NCBI GenBank assembly: GCA_018821435.1
Contig: JAHJME010000036.1
Coordinates: forward strand, 55,069 to 119,068
Length of the DNA: 64,000 nucleotides
Direction of reading: 5' to 3'
Source: Alphaproteobacteria bacterium
Lineage (GTDB): Bacteria > Pseudomonadota > Alphaproteobacteria > Caulobacterales > Caulobacteraceae
Part shown: positions 8,000-16,325 of the stretch, one piece after another
Layout: each line of letters starts with the position of its first letter
How positions within the stretch are numbered: the first letter of the stretch is position 1
Notes under the pieces: generated by a model
What the model was told of the DNA's origin: nothing
Seen by the model: only the letters and a program-made list of their open reading frames with translations
The model's database searches: none
Translations under genes and position numbers: made by a program

Positions 8000-9382
8000 A
8001 TGACCATCCAGACCAGGGCCGCGCGGCCCGGCAGGAGCGCAGGCGCGTCCTTGGGCGAGGCCGACTGGCCCAATCCGACATATGCGTGGTGCGTCGTCGG
8101 GCTGCTCATGCTGGCGTTCACCAGCTCGTTCATCGACCGCCAGATCCTGACGCTGCTGGTCGGCCCCATCCGCGCCGACCTGGGCATCACCGACACGCAG
8201 TTCAGCCTGCTGGTCGGCCTGGCCTTCTCGCTCTTCTACGCCTTCTGGGGGCTGCCGCTGGCTTACGCCGCGGATCGCTACAGCCGTCGTTGGATCATCG
8301 CGATCGGGGTCTTCGTCTGGAGCGTGATGACGATCGCCAGCGGCCTGGCCGACAGCTACTGGCACCTGTTCCTGGCGCGCATGGGCGTGGGCATCGGCGA
8401 GGCGACGTTGACGCCGGCCGCCGCGTCCCTGATCGCCGACTACTTCTCCCGCGAGAGACGAGGCCGCGCGATGGCGGTCTACGCGACCGGCGTCTACTGG
8501 GGCTCGGGCCTGGCCCTGCTGACCGGTGGGGCGGTGCTGAACCTGATCGCGGCGATGCCGTCGCTGTCGTCCTCGGCGTTCGCCGGTTTCGAGCCTTGGC
8601 AGATCGTGTTCTTCCTGGTCGGCGCGCCCGGCTTCGTCATCGCCGGCCTTATGCTCCTGATCCGCGAGCCCGTGCGCCGCGGGGCGGTCGGTCCGGTGGA
8701 CGGCGTGGGTCAGGCGCGGCCCAAGCTGGCGCCGTTCCTGCGCGAGAATGCGCGGACGATCCTGACAATGTTCCTGGGCTTCAGCTTCCTGGGCGTCGTG
8801 GTCATCGGTTACCTCACCTGGATACCCGCCATCTTCATGCGCAAGTTCGCCTGGACGGCGGAGGACGTGGGTTTCGCCTTCGGGCTGATCGTCATGCTGT
8901 TCGGCACCGGCGGCATCCTGGCCGGCGGCTGGCTGTCCGACCGCCTGATCAAGGCCGGGCGCACCGATGCTCCGATGCGGGCGGGGCTGTACGGGGGCAT
9001 CGCGACCATCCCGTTCGCCATCGCGGCGCCCCTGATGCCGACGGGCGAGCTTGTGCTGGCCGTGGCGGCCATCGCCTTGTTCCTCGCCACCTCGACCCAG
9101 GCGCTGCCGGTCATCGCGATCCAGCTGATGAGCCCCAACGCCCTGCGCGCCCGCCTGGCGTCGATCTACTTCCTCTTCGGCAGCATCCTGATCTTCACCG
9201 CCGGACCGTCGATCGTGGCGGCTGTCACCGACTTCGTGTTCCGGGACGACCAGGCCGTCTCCAAATCCCTGGCGATCGTTTGCGCGGTCGCCGCCCCGCT
9301 CGGCGTCGCGTGCCTCGCCGTCGGCCTTCAATCGTATCGCACCACCGTGGCGCGCGTCGCAGAATGGGAAATCCAGACATGA
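8000..9382 (+). CDS. MFS transporter, spinster-like
   Basis: A 460-residue integral inner-membrane protein with about 12 hydrophobic segments. The N-terminal motif SSFIDRQILTLLVGPIRADL and the loop PLAYAADRYSRRW match the spinster-like major facilitator group common in sphingomonads next to TBDRs and aromatic/terpenoid catabolic genes. The ATG at 8000 has GAGG at 7991-7994. Its stop overlaps the start of the LLM gene at 9379 (ATGA), so the two are translationally coupled. It probably moves the compound taken up by the TBDR across the inner membrane; direction and substrate are not visible. Confidence 0.87.
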   Translation: MTIQTRAARPGRSAGASLGEADWPNPTYAWCVVGLLMLAFTSSFIDRQILTLLVGPIRADLGITDTQFSLLVGLAFSLFYAFWGLPLAYAADRYSRRWIIAIGVFVWSVMTIASGLADSYWHLFLARMGVGIGEATLTPAAASLIADYFSRERRGRAMAVYATGVYWGSGLALLTGGAVLNLIAAMPSLSSSAFAGFEPWQIVFFLVGAPGFVIAGLMLLIREPVRRGAVGPVDGVGQARPKLAPFLRENARTILTMFLGFSFLGVVVIGYLTWIPAIFMRKFAWTAEDVGFAFGLIVMLFGTGGILAGGWLSDRLIKAGRTDAPMRAGLYGGIATIPFAIAAPLMPTGELVLAVAAIALFLATSTQALPVIAIQLMSPNALRARLASIYFLFGSILIFTAGPSIVAAVTDFVFRDDQAVSKSLAIVCAVAAPLGVACLAVGLQSYRTTVARVAEWEIQT

Positions 9383-10266
9383 AGATCGGCCTGACCGCGC
9401 GCTTCGGCGACAAGGACGCCATCGACGTCGGCTATGTGCGGGCGTTCGCGCAGACGGTCGAAGCGGCGGGGTTCGACTCGCTGTGGGTGCCGGAGCACAT
9501 CGTGTTCTTCAGCAAGTACACGTCCCGCTACCCCTATCATCCGGACGGCGTGCCGCCGTTCGGGACCGATATCGGCCTCTTCGACTCCCTGCTGGTCTTC
9601 GCGGCCATGTCGCAGGTCACCACCCGTCTCCGCTTCGCGACCAGCGTAATGGTGCTTCCCGAGCGGCCGGCGCTGCTGACTGCCAAGGAGATCATGACCC
9701 TCGATCACCTTACCGAGGGCCGCTACATGCTGGGGGTCGGTTCGGGGTGGTCGTCCGAGGAGTACGAAGCCCTGGGCGTCTCGTTCGCGCGCCGGGGCAA
9801 GCGGTTCGACGAATACATCCGCGCGATCCGGACAGCGTGGCGGGAGGACAACGCCAGCTTCCACGGCGAGTTCGTGAACTACGACAACCTGGTCCTTCTG
9901 CCCCGGCCCTATACGCCGGGCGGCCCGCCCTTCCTGATCGGCGGTGATTCCGAGCCCGCCATGAAGCGCGCCGTCACCCTGGGCGATGGCTGGTATTCAT
10001 GGTGGCGCGGCTATGACCTGGAACCGCACATGGACGCGTTCCGGGCCGTCGCCGAGGCGGCCGGGCGGGACATCGACAAGGACTTCCACCTGGTCATCGG
10101 CACGCCCCATCGCGGCGAGGCCCCGGACGCCCTGGCCGGCAAGGCCGACGCCATCCGCGCCCAGGGCGCGAAGGAGATGGTCCTGGCCCTCGACATCGGG
10201 CGGGCGACGCTCGAGGCCGACGTGCGCCGCTGGGCGGACATCCTGGGCGTGAAAGCTCCCGCCTGA
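9379..10266 (+). CDS. LLM-class F420/flavin-dependent oxidoreductase (paralogue)
   Basis: A 295-residue luciferase-like oxidoreductase, TIGR03619-like, closely related to the product at 1357-2253. Shared landmarks are FDSLWVPEHIVFF, LTAKEIMTLDH, GVGSGWSSEEYEALG, RRGKRFDEYIRAIRT and GGDSEPAMKRAVTLGDGWY. The ATG at 9379 overlaps the MFS stop codon. The same reading frame is open far upstream, but that part lies inside the MFS gene and is not coding. It presumably catalyses a redox step in the same pathway, perhaps on an intermediate related to the paralogue's substrate. Confidence 0.88.
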   Translation: MKIGLTARFGDKDAIDVGYVRAFAQTVEAAGFDSLWVPEHIVFFSKYTSRYPYHPDGVPPFGTDIGLFDSLLVFAAMSQVTTRLRFATSVMVLPERPALLTAKEIMTLDHLTEGRYMLGVGSGWSSEEYEALGVSFARRGKRFDEYIRAIRTAWREDNASFHGEFVNYDNLVLLPRPYTPGGPPFLIGGDSEPAMKRAVTLGDGWYSWWRGYDLEPHMDAFRAVAEAAGRDIDKDFHLVIGTPHRGEAPDALAGKADAIRAQGAKEMVLALDIGRATLEADVRRWADILGVKAPA

Positions 10267-10273
10267 TTCCCGC

Positions 10274-10300
10274 ATGGCCAGGCGCCCGGCGCCTGGCCAT
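10274..10300. terminator. Perfect hairpin between convergent genes
   Basis: ATGGCCAGGCGCC and its exact complement GGCGCCTGGCCAT are separated by one base, forming a 13-bp inverted repeat. It sits between the stop of the LLM gene (plus) and the stop of the ferredoxin oxidoreductase gene (minus). There is no U-tract, so it is a plausible bidirectional transcription barrier or mRNA 3'-end protector rather than a classical intrinsic terminator. Confidence 0.5.
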
Positions 10301-10344
10301 TCACCCGCAAGAAAAGATCGCAGGTCCGGCGGCGCCGTCGCGCG

Positions 10345-13300
10345 TCAGGCCGGCGCGCGGATCCTGTCGCCCGACGCCTTCGCGTCCTCGAACGCCGCGA
10401 GCAGCTCGATCTGGCGGGCGGCGGCGGTCGCGGCGGCGGCGGCCTTGACGTGGCCGAACCCGCGGATGCTGCGCGGCAGGCGCGCCAGCTCGATCGCCGC
10501 ATCCGCCTGCGCGGGGGTGAGGTCGGCGCACAGCCTTTCCACCAGGCGTTCGTAGGCCACGATGGCGCGCCGCTCGTCGCGCCGCTCCGGCAACCAGCCG
10601 AAGGGATCGAGCGGCGAGCCCCGGAGGCCCTTGAGCCGCGCGAGCAGCCGGAAGGCCGTGAAGATCCACGGACCGAAGCGGATCTTCCTGGGACGCCCTG
10701 TCGCCGGATCGCGTGGGGCGAAGAGGGGCGGGGACAGCCACACCGACAGCTTGCCGCCGACGAACTGGCCGGACACCTGCTGGGCGAAGGCGCCGTCCGC
10801 GTAAAGCCGGGCCACCTCGTACTCGTCCTTGTACGCCATCAGGTTCGCATAGGTGTCGGCGACGGCGGCGGGGAAGCTCTCGTCCAGACCCGCCCGCTGG
10901 GCGGCGGCCCGGGCTTGTTCGACCAGCGCGGTGAAGCGCTGGGCATAGGCCGTGTTCTGGTAGGCGGTCAGATGGTCCGCCCGATGGCCGACCAGCGCCT
11001 GTAGCGATTGGGGCTCCGTCAGCTTGCGGACCTCGGTGACCAGCGCGGAGGGGTCGTGGGCGGCCAGCCGCCCCAGGCGAAACGCCAGCAGGTTCTGCTC
11101 GACCTTGGCGCCGTTCAGCTCGATCGCGCGCTCGAGGGCCTGGCCGCTGACGGGCAGGTGGCCGAACTGGTAGGCCGCGCCGAGCATGACCAGGTTGGCG
11201 TAGATGGCGTCGCCCAGGAAGCGTCGCGCGATCACGCCGGCCTCCAGCGTGCGAACCGCGTCGACGCCGACGATCGCGGCCAGGGCGTTCCGATAAGGTT
11301 GGACGTCGAGCCCGGGTTCGCCGCCGATCTGGAAGGCCCCCGGGGGCGCCACCTCGTCGTTCAGCAGGATCGCGGTCCGTCCCTTGCCGGTCGCAGCGAT
11401 GGCGTCGCTGCTCGCGGCGACCTGACTGTCGCAACCGATCAGCACGTCGGCGCTGGCCTGCGGGATGCGGGGACCGAAGTCGGCCGTGCCCGGCGGACCC
11501 ACGCGCAGGTGCGAGAAGACCGCTCCGCCCTTCTGGGCGAGGCCCGTCATGTCGTAGGCGGCGAAGCGAAGGCCCTGGAGGTGCGCGGCCATGGCGATCA
11601 GCGCGCCGACCGTCACCACGCCCGTGCCGCCCACGCCGGCGACCATGATGTTCGACAGGCCCGGTCGCGCGGGCGTCGTGGGCTCCGGCAGGTCGGTCAG
11701 GCGGGCGGTGTCGAACCGCTCCGGGGTCGAGACCTTGATGGATGCGCCGTCGATCTCGACGAACGACGGACAGAAGCCTTCGAGGCAGGAGAAGTCGCGG
11801 TTGCAGGCGGACTGGTCGACCTGGCGCTTCAGGCCCAACGCCGTCGGCTTCGGCAGGACCGCGACGCAGTTCGATTTCACCGAGCAGTCGCCGCAACCCT
11901 CGCACACCCGCTCGTTGATGATCACCCGCCGGGAGGGCGTCTCCGCCAGGCCGCGCTTGCGTCGGCGGCGAAGCTCGGCCGCGCAGGTCTGGTCATAGAT
12001 CAGGACGGTGACGCCGGGCGTGTCGCGCAGAGACTTCTGCACGGTGTCCAGCGCGCCGCGGCCATGGACCGCGACGTCCCGGGGCAGCGGCAGGCCGGAG
12101 ATCCGATCGGGATCCTCGGCGACGACCACGGTGCGTACGACCCGCTCGGCCTGAACCTGGCGGGCGACGTCGCCCACGGTCAGGCCCCCGTCGTGCGGTT
12201 GTCCGCCGGTCATGGCGACCGCGTCGTTGAACAGGATCTTGTAGGTGATCGACACGCCGGCGGCGACGGCCGCGCGGATCGCCAGGAGCCCCGAGTGGTT
12301 GAACGTCCCGTCGCCCAGGTTCTGGAAGACATGCTCGGTGGCCACGTAGGGGGCCATGCCGATCCAGTTCGCGCCCTCGCCGCCCATCTGGGTCGGGGGC
12401 AGCGAGTCGCGATCCATCCAGATCGCCATCGTGTGGCAGCCGATGCCGGTGAAGGCGGTGCTGCCTTCGGGCGTACGCGTCGAGGTGCTGTGCGGGCAAC
12501 CGGCGCAGAACCAGGGCGTGCGCGCGCCGCGCGCCGCGACGATGCCGGCCGCCCGGCGCTTCTCGGATTTCAGCTGGGAGACGCGCGCGCGCAGGTCGGC
12601 GTCGCCGATCCCGAGCGCCGTCAGCCGGTCGCCGATCAGCACCGCCACCTCGTGTGCGTCGAGCACGCCGTGGCTGGGCACGAGCAGCGCGCCGGCGTCG
12701 TCCTTTTTGCCGACGATCCGCGGACGCTGGGCCGGCGGCATGTTGAAGAGGGCTTGCGCGGCCTGGGTCTCCAGAAGACCGGCCTTCTCTTCCACGAACA
12801 GCAGTTCGCGGCGGCCCGCGGCAAAGGCCTGCATCGCCCGGCTGTCGATCGGAAACGCCTGGCCGATCTTCAGGATCGCCACGGGCGCGCCGGGTTGGGC
12901 GACGGACATGCCGAGGAGGCGCAGCGCCTCCATCACGTCCAGGAACGACTTGCCGCTGGTGACGATCCCCAGCGGGGCTGAGGCCGCGGTCCCGACGACG
13001 CGGTCAATGCGGTTCGCCTCGGCGAAGCGCTCCATCGCCGGCAGCCGGTAGCGGATGTGCCGGAGCTCGTCGCCCGCCACGTCGAACACCAGCCGGCCGT
13101 GCAGGCCGCCCGGAGGTTCCTCGATCACCGGCGTCAGGAACGTGCGCCGGATGGCGTCGAGATCGACGCTGGCCGTCGCCTCCGCGGTCTCGTTCACGCA
13201 TTTCAGGCCGACCCAGCTGGCCGTCGCCCGCGAGGCCGCCCAGCCGTATAGCCCGAACGAGATGACGTCCTCGAGGTTGGACGGCGCCAGCACCGCGATG

Positions 13301-13800
13301 CCGTTCGCCGCGAGCGCGGCGTCGCTCTGGTGCGCGACCGTCGACGACTTGCCGGGATGATCGTCGCCGAACGCCAGTAGGACGCCGCCGCGCCGGGCGG
13401 CGCCATATCGCGCGCCATGCCGGAACGCGTCGCCCGAGCGGTCGACCCCCGGGCCCTTGCCGTACCAGAGCGAATAGACGCCATCGTAGCGCGCGCCGCC
13501 GAACGCCTCAGCCTGCTGCGTCCCAAGCACCGCCGTCGCGGCCAGATCCTCGTTCAGCCCGGGGTGGAAGCGCACGTCGGCTTCCGTCAGCAGGCGCGAT
13601 TGGCGGGTGAGTTCCGCGTCGAAGCCGCCGAGCGGCGATCCTCGATAGCCCGTGACGTAGCCGGCCGTCCTCAGGCCGGCCGCGCGATCCAGCGCATGCT
13701 GTTCCAACATCAGGCGCACCAGCGCCTGCATGCCGGTCATGTAGACCTGGCCTCGCTCGTTCCGGAACGCGTCGCTGAGGCTTGCCTCGGCGAGTTTCAT
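10345..13800 (-). CDS. Indolepyruvate ferredoxin oxidoreductase, fused IorA-IorB type
   Basis: A 1151-residue fused 2-oxoacid:ferredoxin oxidoreductase. It oxidatively decarboxylates aryl-pyruvates or related 2-oxoacids to acyl-CoA, passing electrons to ferredoxin. In order: an N-terminal pyruvate-oxidoreductase domain with GYRGSPLGG (about residue 50), a TPP-binding region with GIGCHTMAIW (about 445), a cysteine-rich iron-sulfur motif CEGCGDCSVKSNC (about 632), and a C-terminal gamma domain starting MVAGVGGTGVVTVG (about 720). Length and order fit the fused alphaproteobacterial form. It is divergent from the AraC-type gene. In this context it may handle an aryl-2-oxoacid end product or supply reduced ferredoxin to oxygenases; that role is inference. 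Confidence 0.92.
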   Translation of the reverse strand: MKLAEASLSDAFRNERGQVYMTGMQALVRLMLEQHALDRAAGLRTAGYVTGYRGSPLGGFDAELTRQSRLLTEADVRFHPGLNEDLAATAVLGTQQAEAFGGARYDGVYSLWYGKGPGVDRSGDAFRHGARYGAARRGGVLLAFGDDHPGKSSTVAHQSDAALAANGIAVLAPSNLEDVISFGLYGWAASRATASWVGLKCVNETAEATASVDLDAIRRTFLTPVIEEPPGGLHGRLVFDVAGDELRHIRYRLPAMERFAEANRIDRVVGTAASAPLGIVTSGKSFLDVMEALRLLGMSVAQPGAPVAILKIGQAFPIDSRAMQAFAAGRRELLFVEEKAGLLETQAAQALFNMPPAQRPRIVGKKDDAGALLVPSHGVLDAHEVAVLIGDRLTALGIGDADLRARVSQLKSEKRRAAGIVAARGARTPWFCAGCPHSTSTRTPEGSTAFTGIGCHTMAIWMDRDSLPPTQMGGEGANWIGMAPYVATEHVFQNLGDGTFNHSGLLAIRAAVAAGVSITYKILFNDAVAMTGGQPHDGGLTVGDVARQVQAERVVRTVVVAEDPDRISGLPLPRDVAVHGRGALDTVQKSLRDTPGVTVLIYDQTCAAELRRRRKRGLAETPSRRVIINERVCEGCGDCSVKSNCVAVLPKPTALGLKRQVDQSACNRDFSCLEGFCPSFVEIDGASIKVSTPERFDTARLTDLPEPTTPARPGLSNIMVAGVGGTGVVTVGALIAMAAHLQGLRFAAYDMTGLAQKGGAVFSHLRVGPPGTADFGPRIPQASADVLIGCDSQVAASSDAIAATGKGRTAILLNDEVAPPGAFQIGGEPGLDVQPYRNALAAIVGVDAVRTLEAGVIARRFLGDAIYANLVMLGAAYQFGHLPVSGQALERAIELNGAKVEQNLLAFRLGRLAAHDPSALVTEVRKLTEPQSLQALVGHRADHLTAYQNTAYAQRFTALVEQARAAAQRAGLDESFPAAVADTYANLMAYKDEYEVARLYADGAFAQQVSGQFVGGKLSVWLSPPLFAPRDPATGRPRKIRFGPWIFTAFRLLARLKGLRGSPLDPFGWLPERRDERRAIVAYERLVERLCADLTPAQADAAIELARLPRSIRGFGHVKAAAAATAAARQIELLAAFEDAKASGDRIRAPA

Positions 13801-13921
13801 CCGTGTCGGCCCGGAAACGCCGGAAAATGCGGAATGTTTGAAGCGTTGGACATAGTTCTACCGGCCGAGCACCCTCCGCCGCCCCTGCGACTAGCGCTAC
13901 ATAAGGAGGGTCCGGCTGACC

Positions 13922-13933
13922 GTCTCGGCAGAA
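13922..13933 (-). promoter_or_regulatory. Inverted copy of the TTCTGCCGA element before the AraC-type gene
   Basis: On the minus strand this reads TTCTGCCGAGAC, sharing the core TTCTGCCGA with both direct repeats at 5466-5498. It lies about 80 bp before the AraC-type start and about 120 bp before the oxidoreductase start. It could be an autoregulatory half-site. A second half-site at 21-bp spacing was not clear. The 213-bp divergent region also holds a GGCCAAG direct repeat (13943-13962). Confidence 0.35.
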
Positions 13934-14013
13934 CCGGGCATTGGCCAAGCACTTCGGCCAAGTCGAAAAAGAATCCGCGATGAAGCGGAAGAATGAATCG
14001 GGGGAAGTGCGTG

Positions 14014-15036
14014 ATGCTGAATGTACATGCCGGCGCGAACCACACGATCTTGGCCAGCTGGGTCGGCGCGATCGCGTCTGCGGTCGAGCAGGAAGGCTAC
14101 GGCTGGACCGACCTCTGCCGGAGCGGCGGCATCGCCGACCCGCGCGACTCCGCGTCCGGCGCCCGCCTGCCGCAGGAGATCATGCGCAGCATCTGGGATC
14201 GCGCCGCGCAGCTGACGCAGGATCCGGCCGTGCCGCTCAGGGCCGCCGAACGCCTGAGGCCGCAGGCGCTGCACGCCCTGGGCTACAGCCTGATGGCCGC
14301 CTCCAGTCTCGAAGAGGCCTGCCGGATCATGCACCGGCAGTTCCACGTCATATCGACGGCCGCGGCGATGCGCCTGGAAACCACCGCCTCGCACTACACG
14401 CTCACGTCGGTCTGCGAGCCGGCGGTGAACAACGAAGGTTTCGAGATGTTCCTCGCCTTCATGAGCGAGATGTTCGGCCTGTTGCAAGCGGATCGGATCA
14501 CGCCCCTGAAGCTGACCTTGAGACGCTCGGTCGCGTCCCGTGCGGTCTGCGAGCGCTACGACAGTTTCTTCGGCGTGCGCGTCGAGTTCGGCGCGCCGCA
14601 GAACATGATCGTCTTCAGCCGAAAGGACATCCTCGCGCCGCTCCACAGCGGCAATCCCACGGTCCGGGCGCTCACGGAAAAGCTGGTGAGCGAATACCTT
14701 CAGAGCTTCGGCTCGGGCGAGTTCCGCACCGTCGTCCGTTCGCAGATCCTGAACCTGCTACAGACGGGGGCGGCCTCCGAAGAGGCGGTCGCCCGTTCGC
14801 TCAACATGAGCAGTTCGTCGCTGTCGCGCCGGCTGCGCCTGGAAGGCGTGAACTACCGCCAGCTACTGCACGAAACCCAGAAGAGCCTGGCGCTGCAGTA
14901 TCTCGAGGATGACGACTTATCGATCAGCGAGATCGGGTTTCGCCTTGGCTTCGAGGATCTCAGCTCCCTGTCGCGCTCGTTCCGGCGCTGGACGGGCGTG
15001 TCCCCGCGGACCTGGCGCCGCCAGCGACTGAGCTAG
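14014..15036 (+). CDS. AraC-family transcriptional regulator (Arabinose_bd-type N-terminus)
   Basis: A 340-residue regulator with an N-terminal ligand-sensing domain of the OruR/VqsM-like arabinose-binding group and a C-terminal double helix-turn-helix. The first helix set is EEAVARSLNMSSSSLSRRL and the second is LSISEIGFRLGFEDLSSLSRSF, followed by the GVSPRTWR signature. ATG 14014 is preferred because GGGGAAG at 14001-14007 lies 6 bases upstream; ATG 13993 and GTG 14011 are in frame. It probably controls the preceding catabolic island. Its stop and the stop of the convergent nitronate monooxygenase share one CTAG. Confidence 0.88.
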   Translation: MLNVHAGANHTILASWVGAIASAVEQEGYGWTDLCRSGGIADPRDSASGARLPQEIMRSIWDRAAQLTQDPAVPLRAAERLRPQALHALGYSLMAASSLEEACRIMHRQFHVISTAAAMRLETTASHYTLTSVCEPAVNNEGFEMFLAFMSEMFGLLQADRITPLKLTLRRSVASRAVCERYDSFFGVRVEFGAPQNMIVFSRKDILAPLHSGNPTVRALTEKLVSEYLQSFGSGEFRTVVRSQILNLLQTGAASEEAVARSLNMSSSSLSRRLRLEGVNYRQLLHETQKSLALQYLEDDDLSISEIGFRLGFEDLSSLSRSFRRWTGVSPRTWRRQRLS

Positions 15037-16049
15037 GTATCTGGCCCATCGTCGCTGACAATCTTTGCGGCCGCGCCGTCGAGCGCTTTGAGCGCCGCCG
15101 CCATCAGGCCACGCACGATATCTCCTGCCGGCTCGACCTTCTCCGTGAACGCGCCCGCGGGCCCGAAGGAAACGATGCCGGCATCGGTGTCCCCGTTTCG
15201 ATAGACCTGCTCCTTCGTCCGTGAGGACAGGATTAGATCGCCGTAATCGCGATGCGCCTTCGCGACTCCGGCAAGCTCCATCTCCCGGACCTGCACGGCG
15301 GCCTCGTTCCGCAAGACGCGCCACGTGCTGAGGTGCGCCATGATCGGCATCGAGGCGTGCTCATCCGACTCGATGATGCGTTGCTTGAGCGCATCGTGAG
15401 CCCAGACTTCGGCAGCCGCCATGAACCGGCTCCCCATGACCACGGCGTCGGCGCCCATCGCCAGAGCGGCCGCGATCTGCGCGCCACTTCCGATCCCGCC
15501 GCCGATCACCAGGGGCGTTCTCTCGAGCCGCTCGAGGGCGAATGCGCCGTTCACGAAGGCCGACAGTTGGTTGAAGCCCGGGTGGCCACCCTCTTCCATC
15601 CCGACAAGCGCCACGGCATCGACGCCCAGGCGTTCGGCCGAGAGGGCGTGGCGAACACTGGGGCACTTGTGAAGCAGCAGCCCACCGCCGTCATGGATCA
15701 AGGGTACGATCTGGTCCGGGGAGTTCCCGGCCGACTCGAAGTGTCGAACGCCTTCCTCGAGCGCAATACGAATATGGTCGAGGATCTCCACGTTCTGCGC
15801 GGCGCGACTGGCGAAGGTGAGGTTGACCCCGAAGGGCTTGCCGCCGGTGAGTTCCCGGCAAAGGTGCAGGTCCCTCCGGTAGTCCTCCAGGGTGTCGAAC
15901 GAGCGCGGCGTGATGTAACCCATGCCCCCCGCATTCACGACGGCGGCGACAAGCCGAGCATCGGACAAATGCATCATGCCACCCAGAAGCAGGGGGTGTT
16001 CGATGCCGAAAAGCTCGGTGATCCGGGTCTGGATTCGACGTGCCGTCAT
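15033..16049 (-). CDS. Nitronate monooxygenase / 2-nitropropane dioxygenase-family FMN enzyme
   Basis: A 338-residue FMN-dependent TIM-barrel enzyme. Family marks are RITELFGIEHPLLLGGMM at the N-terminus, GMEEGGHPGFNQ containing the active-site histidine, and the phosphate-binding region GGIGSGAQIAAALAMGADAVVMGSRF. Members oxidise alkyl nitronates, but many are general FMN oxidoreductases of catabolic clusters. The ATG at 16047-16049 fits the start of the conserved domain; the frame is open further upstream without homologous residues and across a perfect inverted repeat (16113-16144), a likely operator. It may belong to the catabolic island to its left; the substrate is unknown. Confidence 0.87.
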   Translation of the reverse strand: MTARRIQTRITELFGIEHPLLLGGMMHLSDARLVAAVVNAGGMGYITPRSFDTLEDYRRDLHLCRELTGGKPFGVNLTFASRAAQNVEILDHIRIALEEGVRHFESAGNSPDQIVPLIHDGGGLLLHKCPSVRHALSAERLGVDAVALVGMEEGGHPGFNQLSAFVNGAFALERLERTPLVIGGGIGSGAQIAAALAMGADAVVMGSRFMAAAEVWAHDALKQRIIESDEHASMPIMAHLSTWRVLRNEAAVQVREMELAGVAKAHRDYGDLILSSRTKEQVYRNGDTDAGIVSFGPAGAFTEKVEPAGDIVRGLMAAALKALDGAAAKIVSDDGPDT

Positions 16050-16112
16050 GGTGCGCTCTGCCCTCTCGCGAGGCGCCTGCCTGATGGCGCCTTCCCCGCT
16101 CCGACAATCAAG

Positions 16113-16144
16113 ATTATGTTTGTTGGCGACACAACAAACATAAT
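16113..16144. promoter_or_regulatory. Perfect 13-bp inverted repeat (operator candidate)
   Basis: ATTATGTTTGTTG and its exact complement CAACAAACATAAT are separated by 6 bp. The repeat lies 64 bp upstream of the nitronate monooxygenase start, in an AT-rich patch within very GC-rich DNA. The symmetry suits a dimeric TetR-, MarR- or GntR-type repressor. It does not resemble the TATGACA(G/A)CGC element of the adjacent LacI island. The cognate regulator is unknown. Confidence 0.65.
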
Positions 16145-16187
16145 CCCATCTGAACGGCAAGACCGCCGCGACGCCGAGTTCCGTTGA

Positions 16188-16199
16188 AAAGCGCGCTTT
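16188..16199. promoter_or_regulatory. AAAGCGCGCTTT palindrome upstream of the LacI-type gene
   Basis: A perfect 12-bp palindrome with a central CG step, flanked by TGA on the left and CAG on the right, 126 bp before the LacI-type start. A central CG is usual in LacI-family operators. It could be autoregulatory, but it differs from the TATGACA(G/A)CGC element seen at the target promoters. Confidence 0.3.
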
Positions 16200-16325
16200 C
16201 AGCGTCGCCCAATGTCGACCGTCCCGGAGCGCGCAAGCCTTCCGCGACTTGCGCGGCCTTGCATCGTAGAAGCAGGCGTGGGTGCGCTTCGGGGCCCTCG
16301 GCGCTACTTCAGATGACGGGTAGGA

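Noticed and set aside
5435..9331. A 1298-codon open frame on the minus strand
   Set aside because: It lies antisense to a TBDR and an MFS gene with clear family motifs, its translation is Arg/Gly/Asp/His-rich low-complexity sequence, and it is an artefact of high G+C at third positions.
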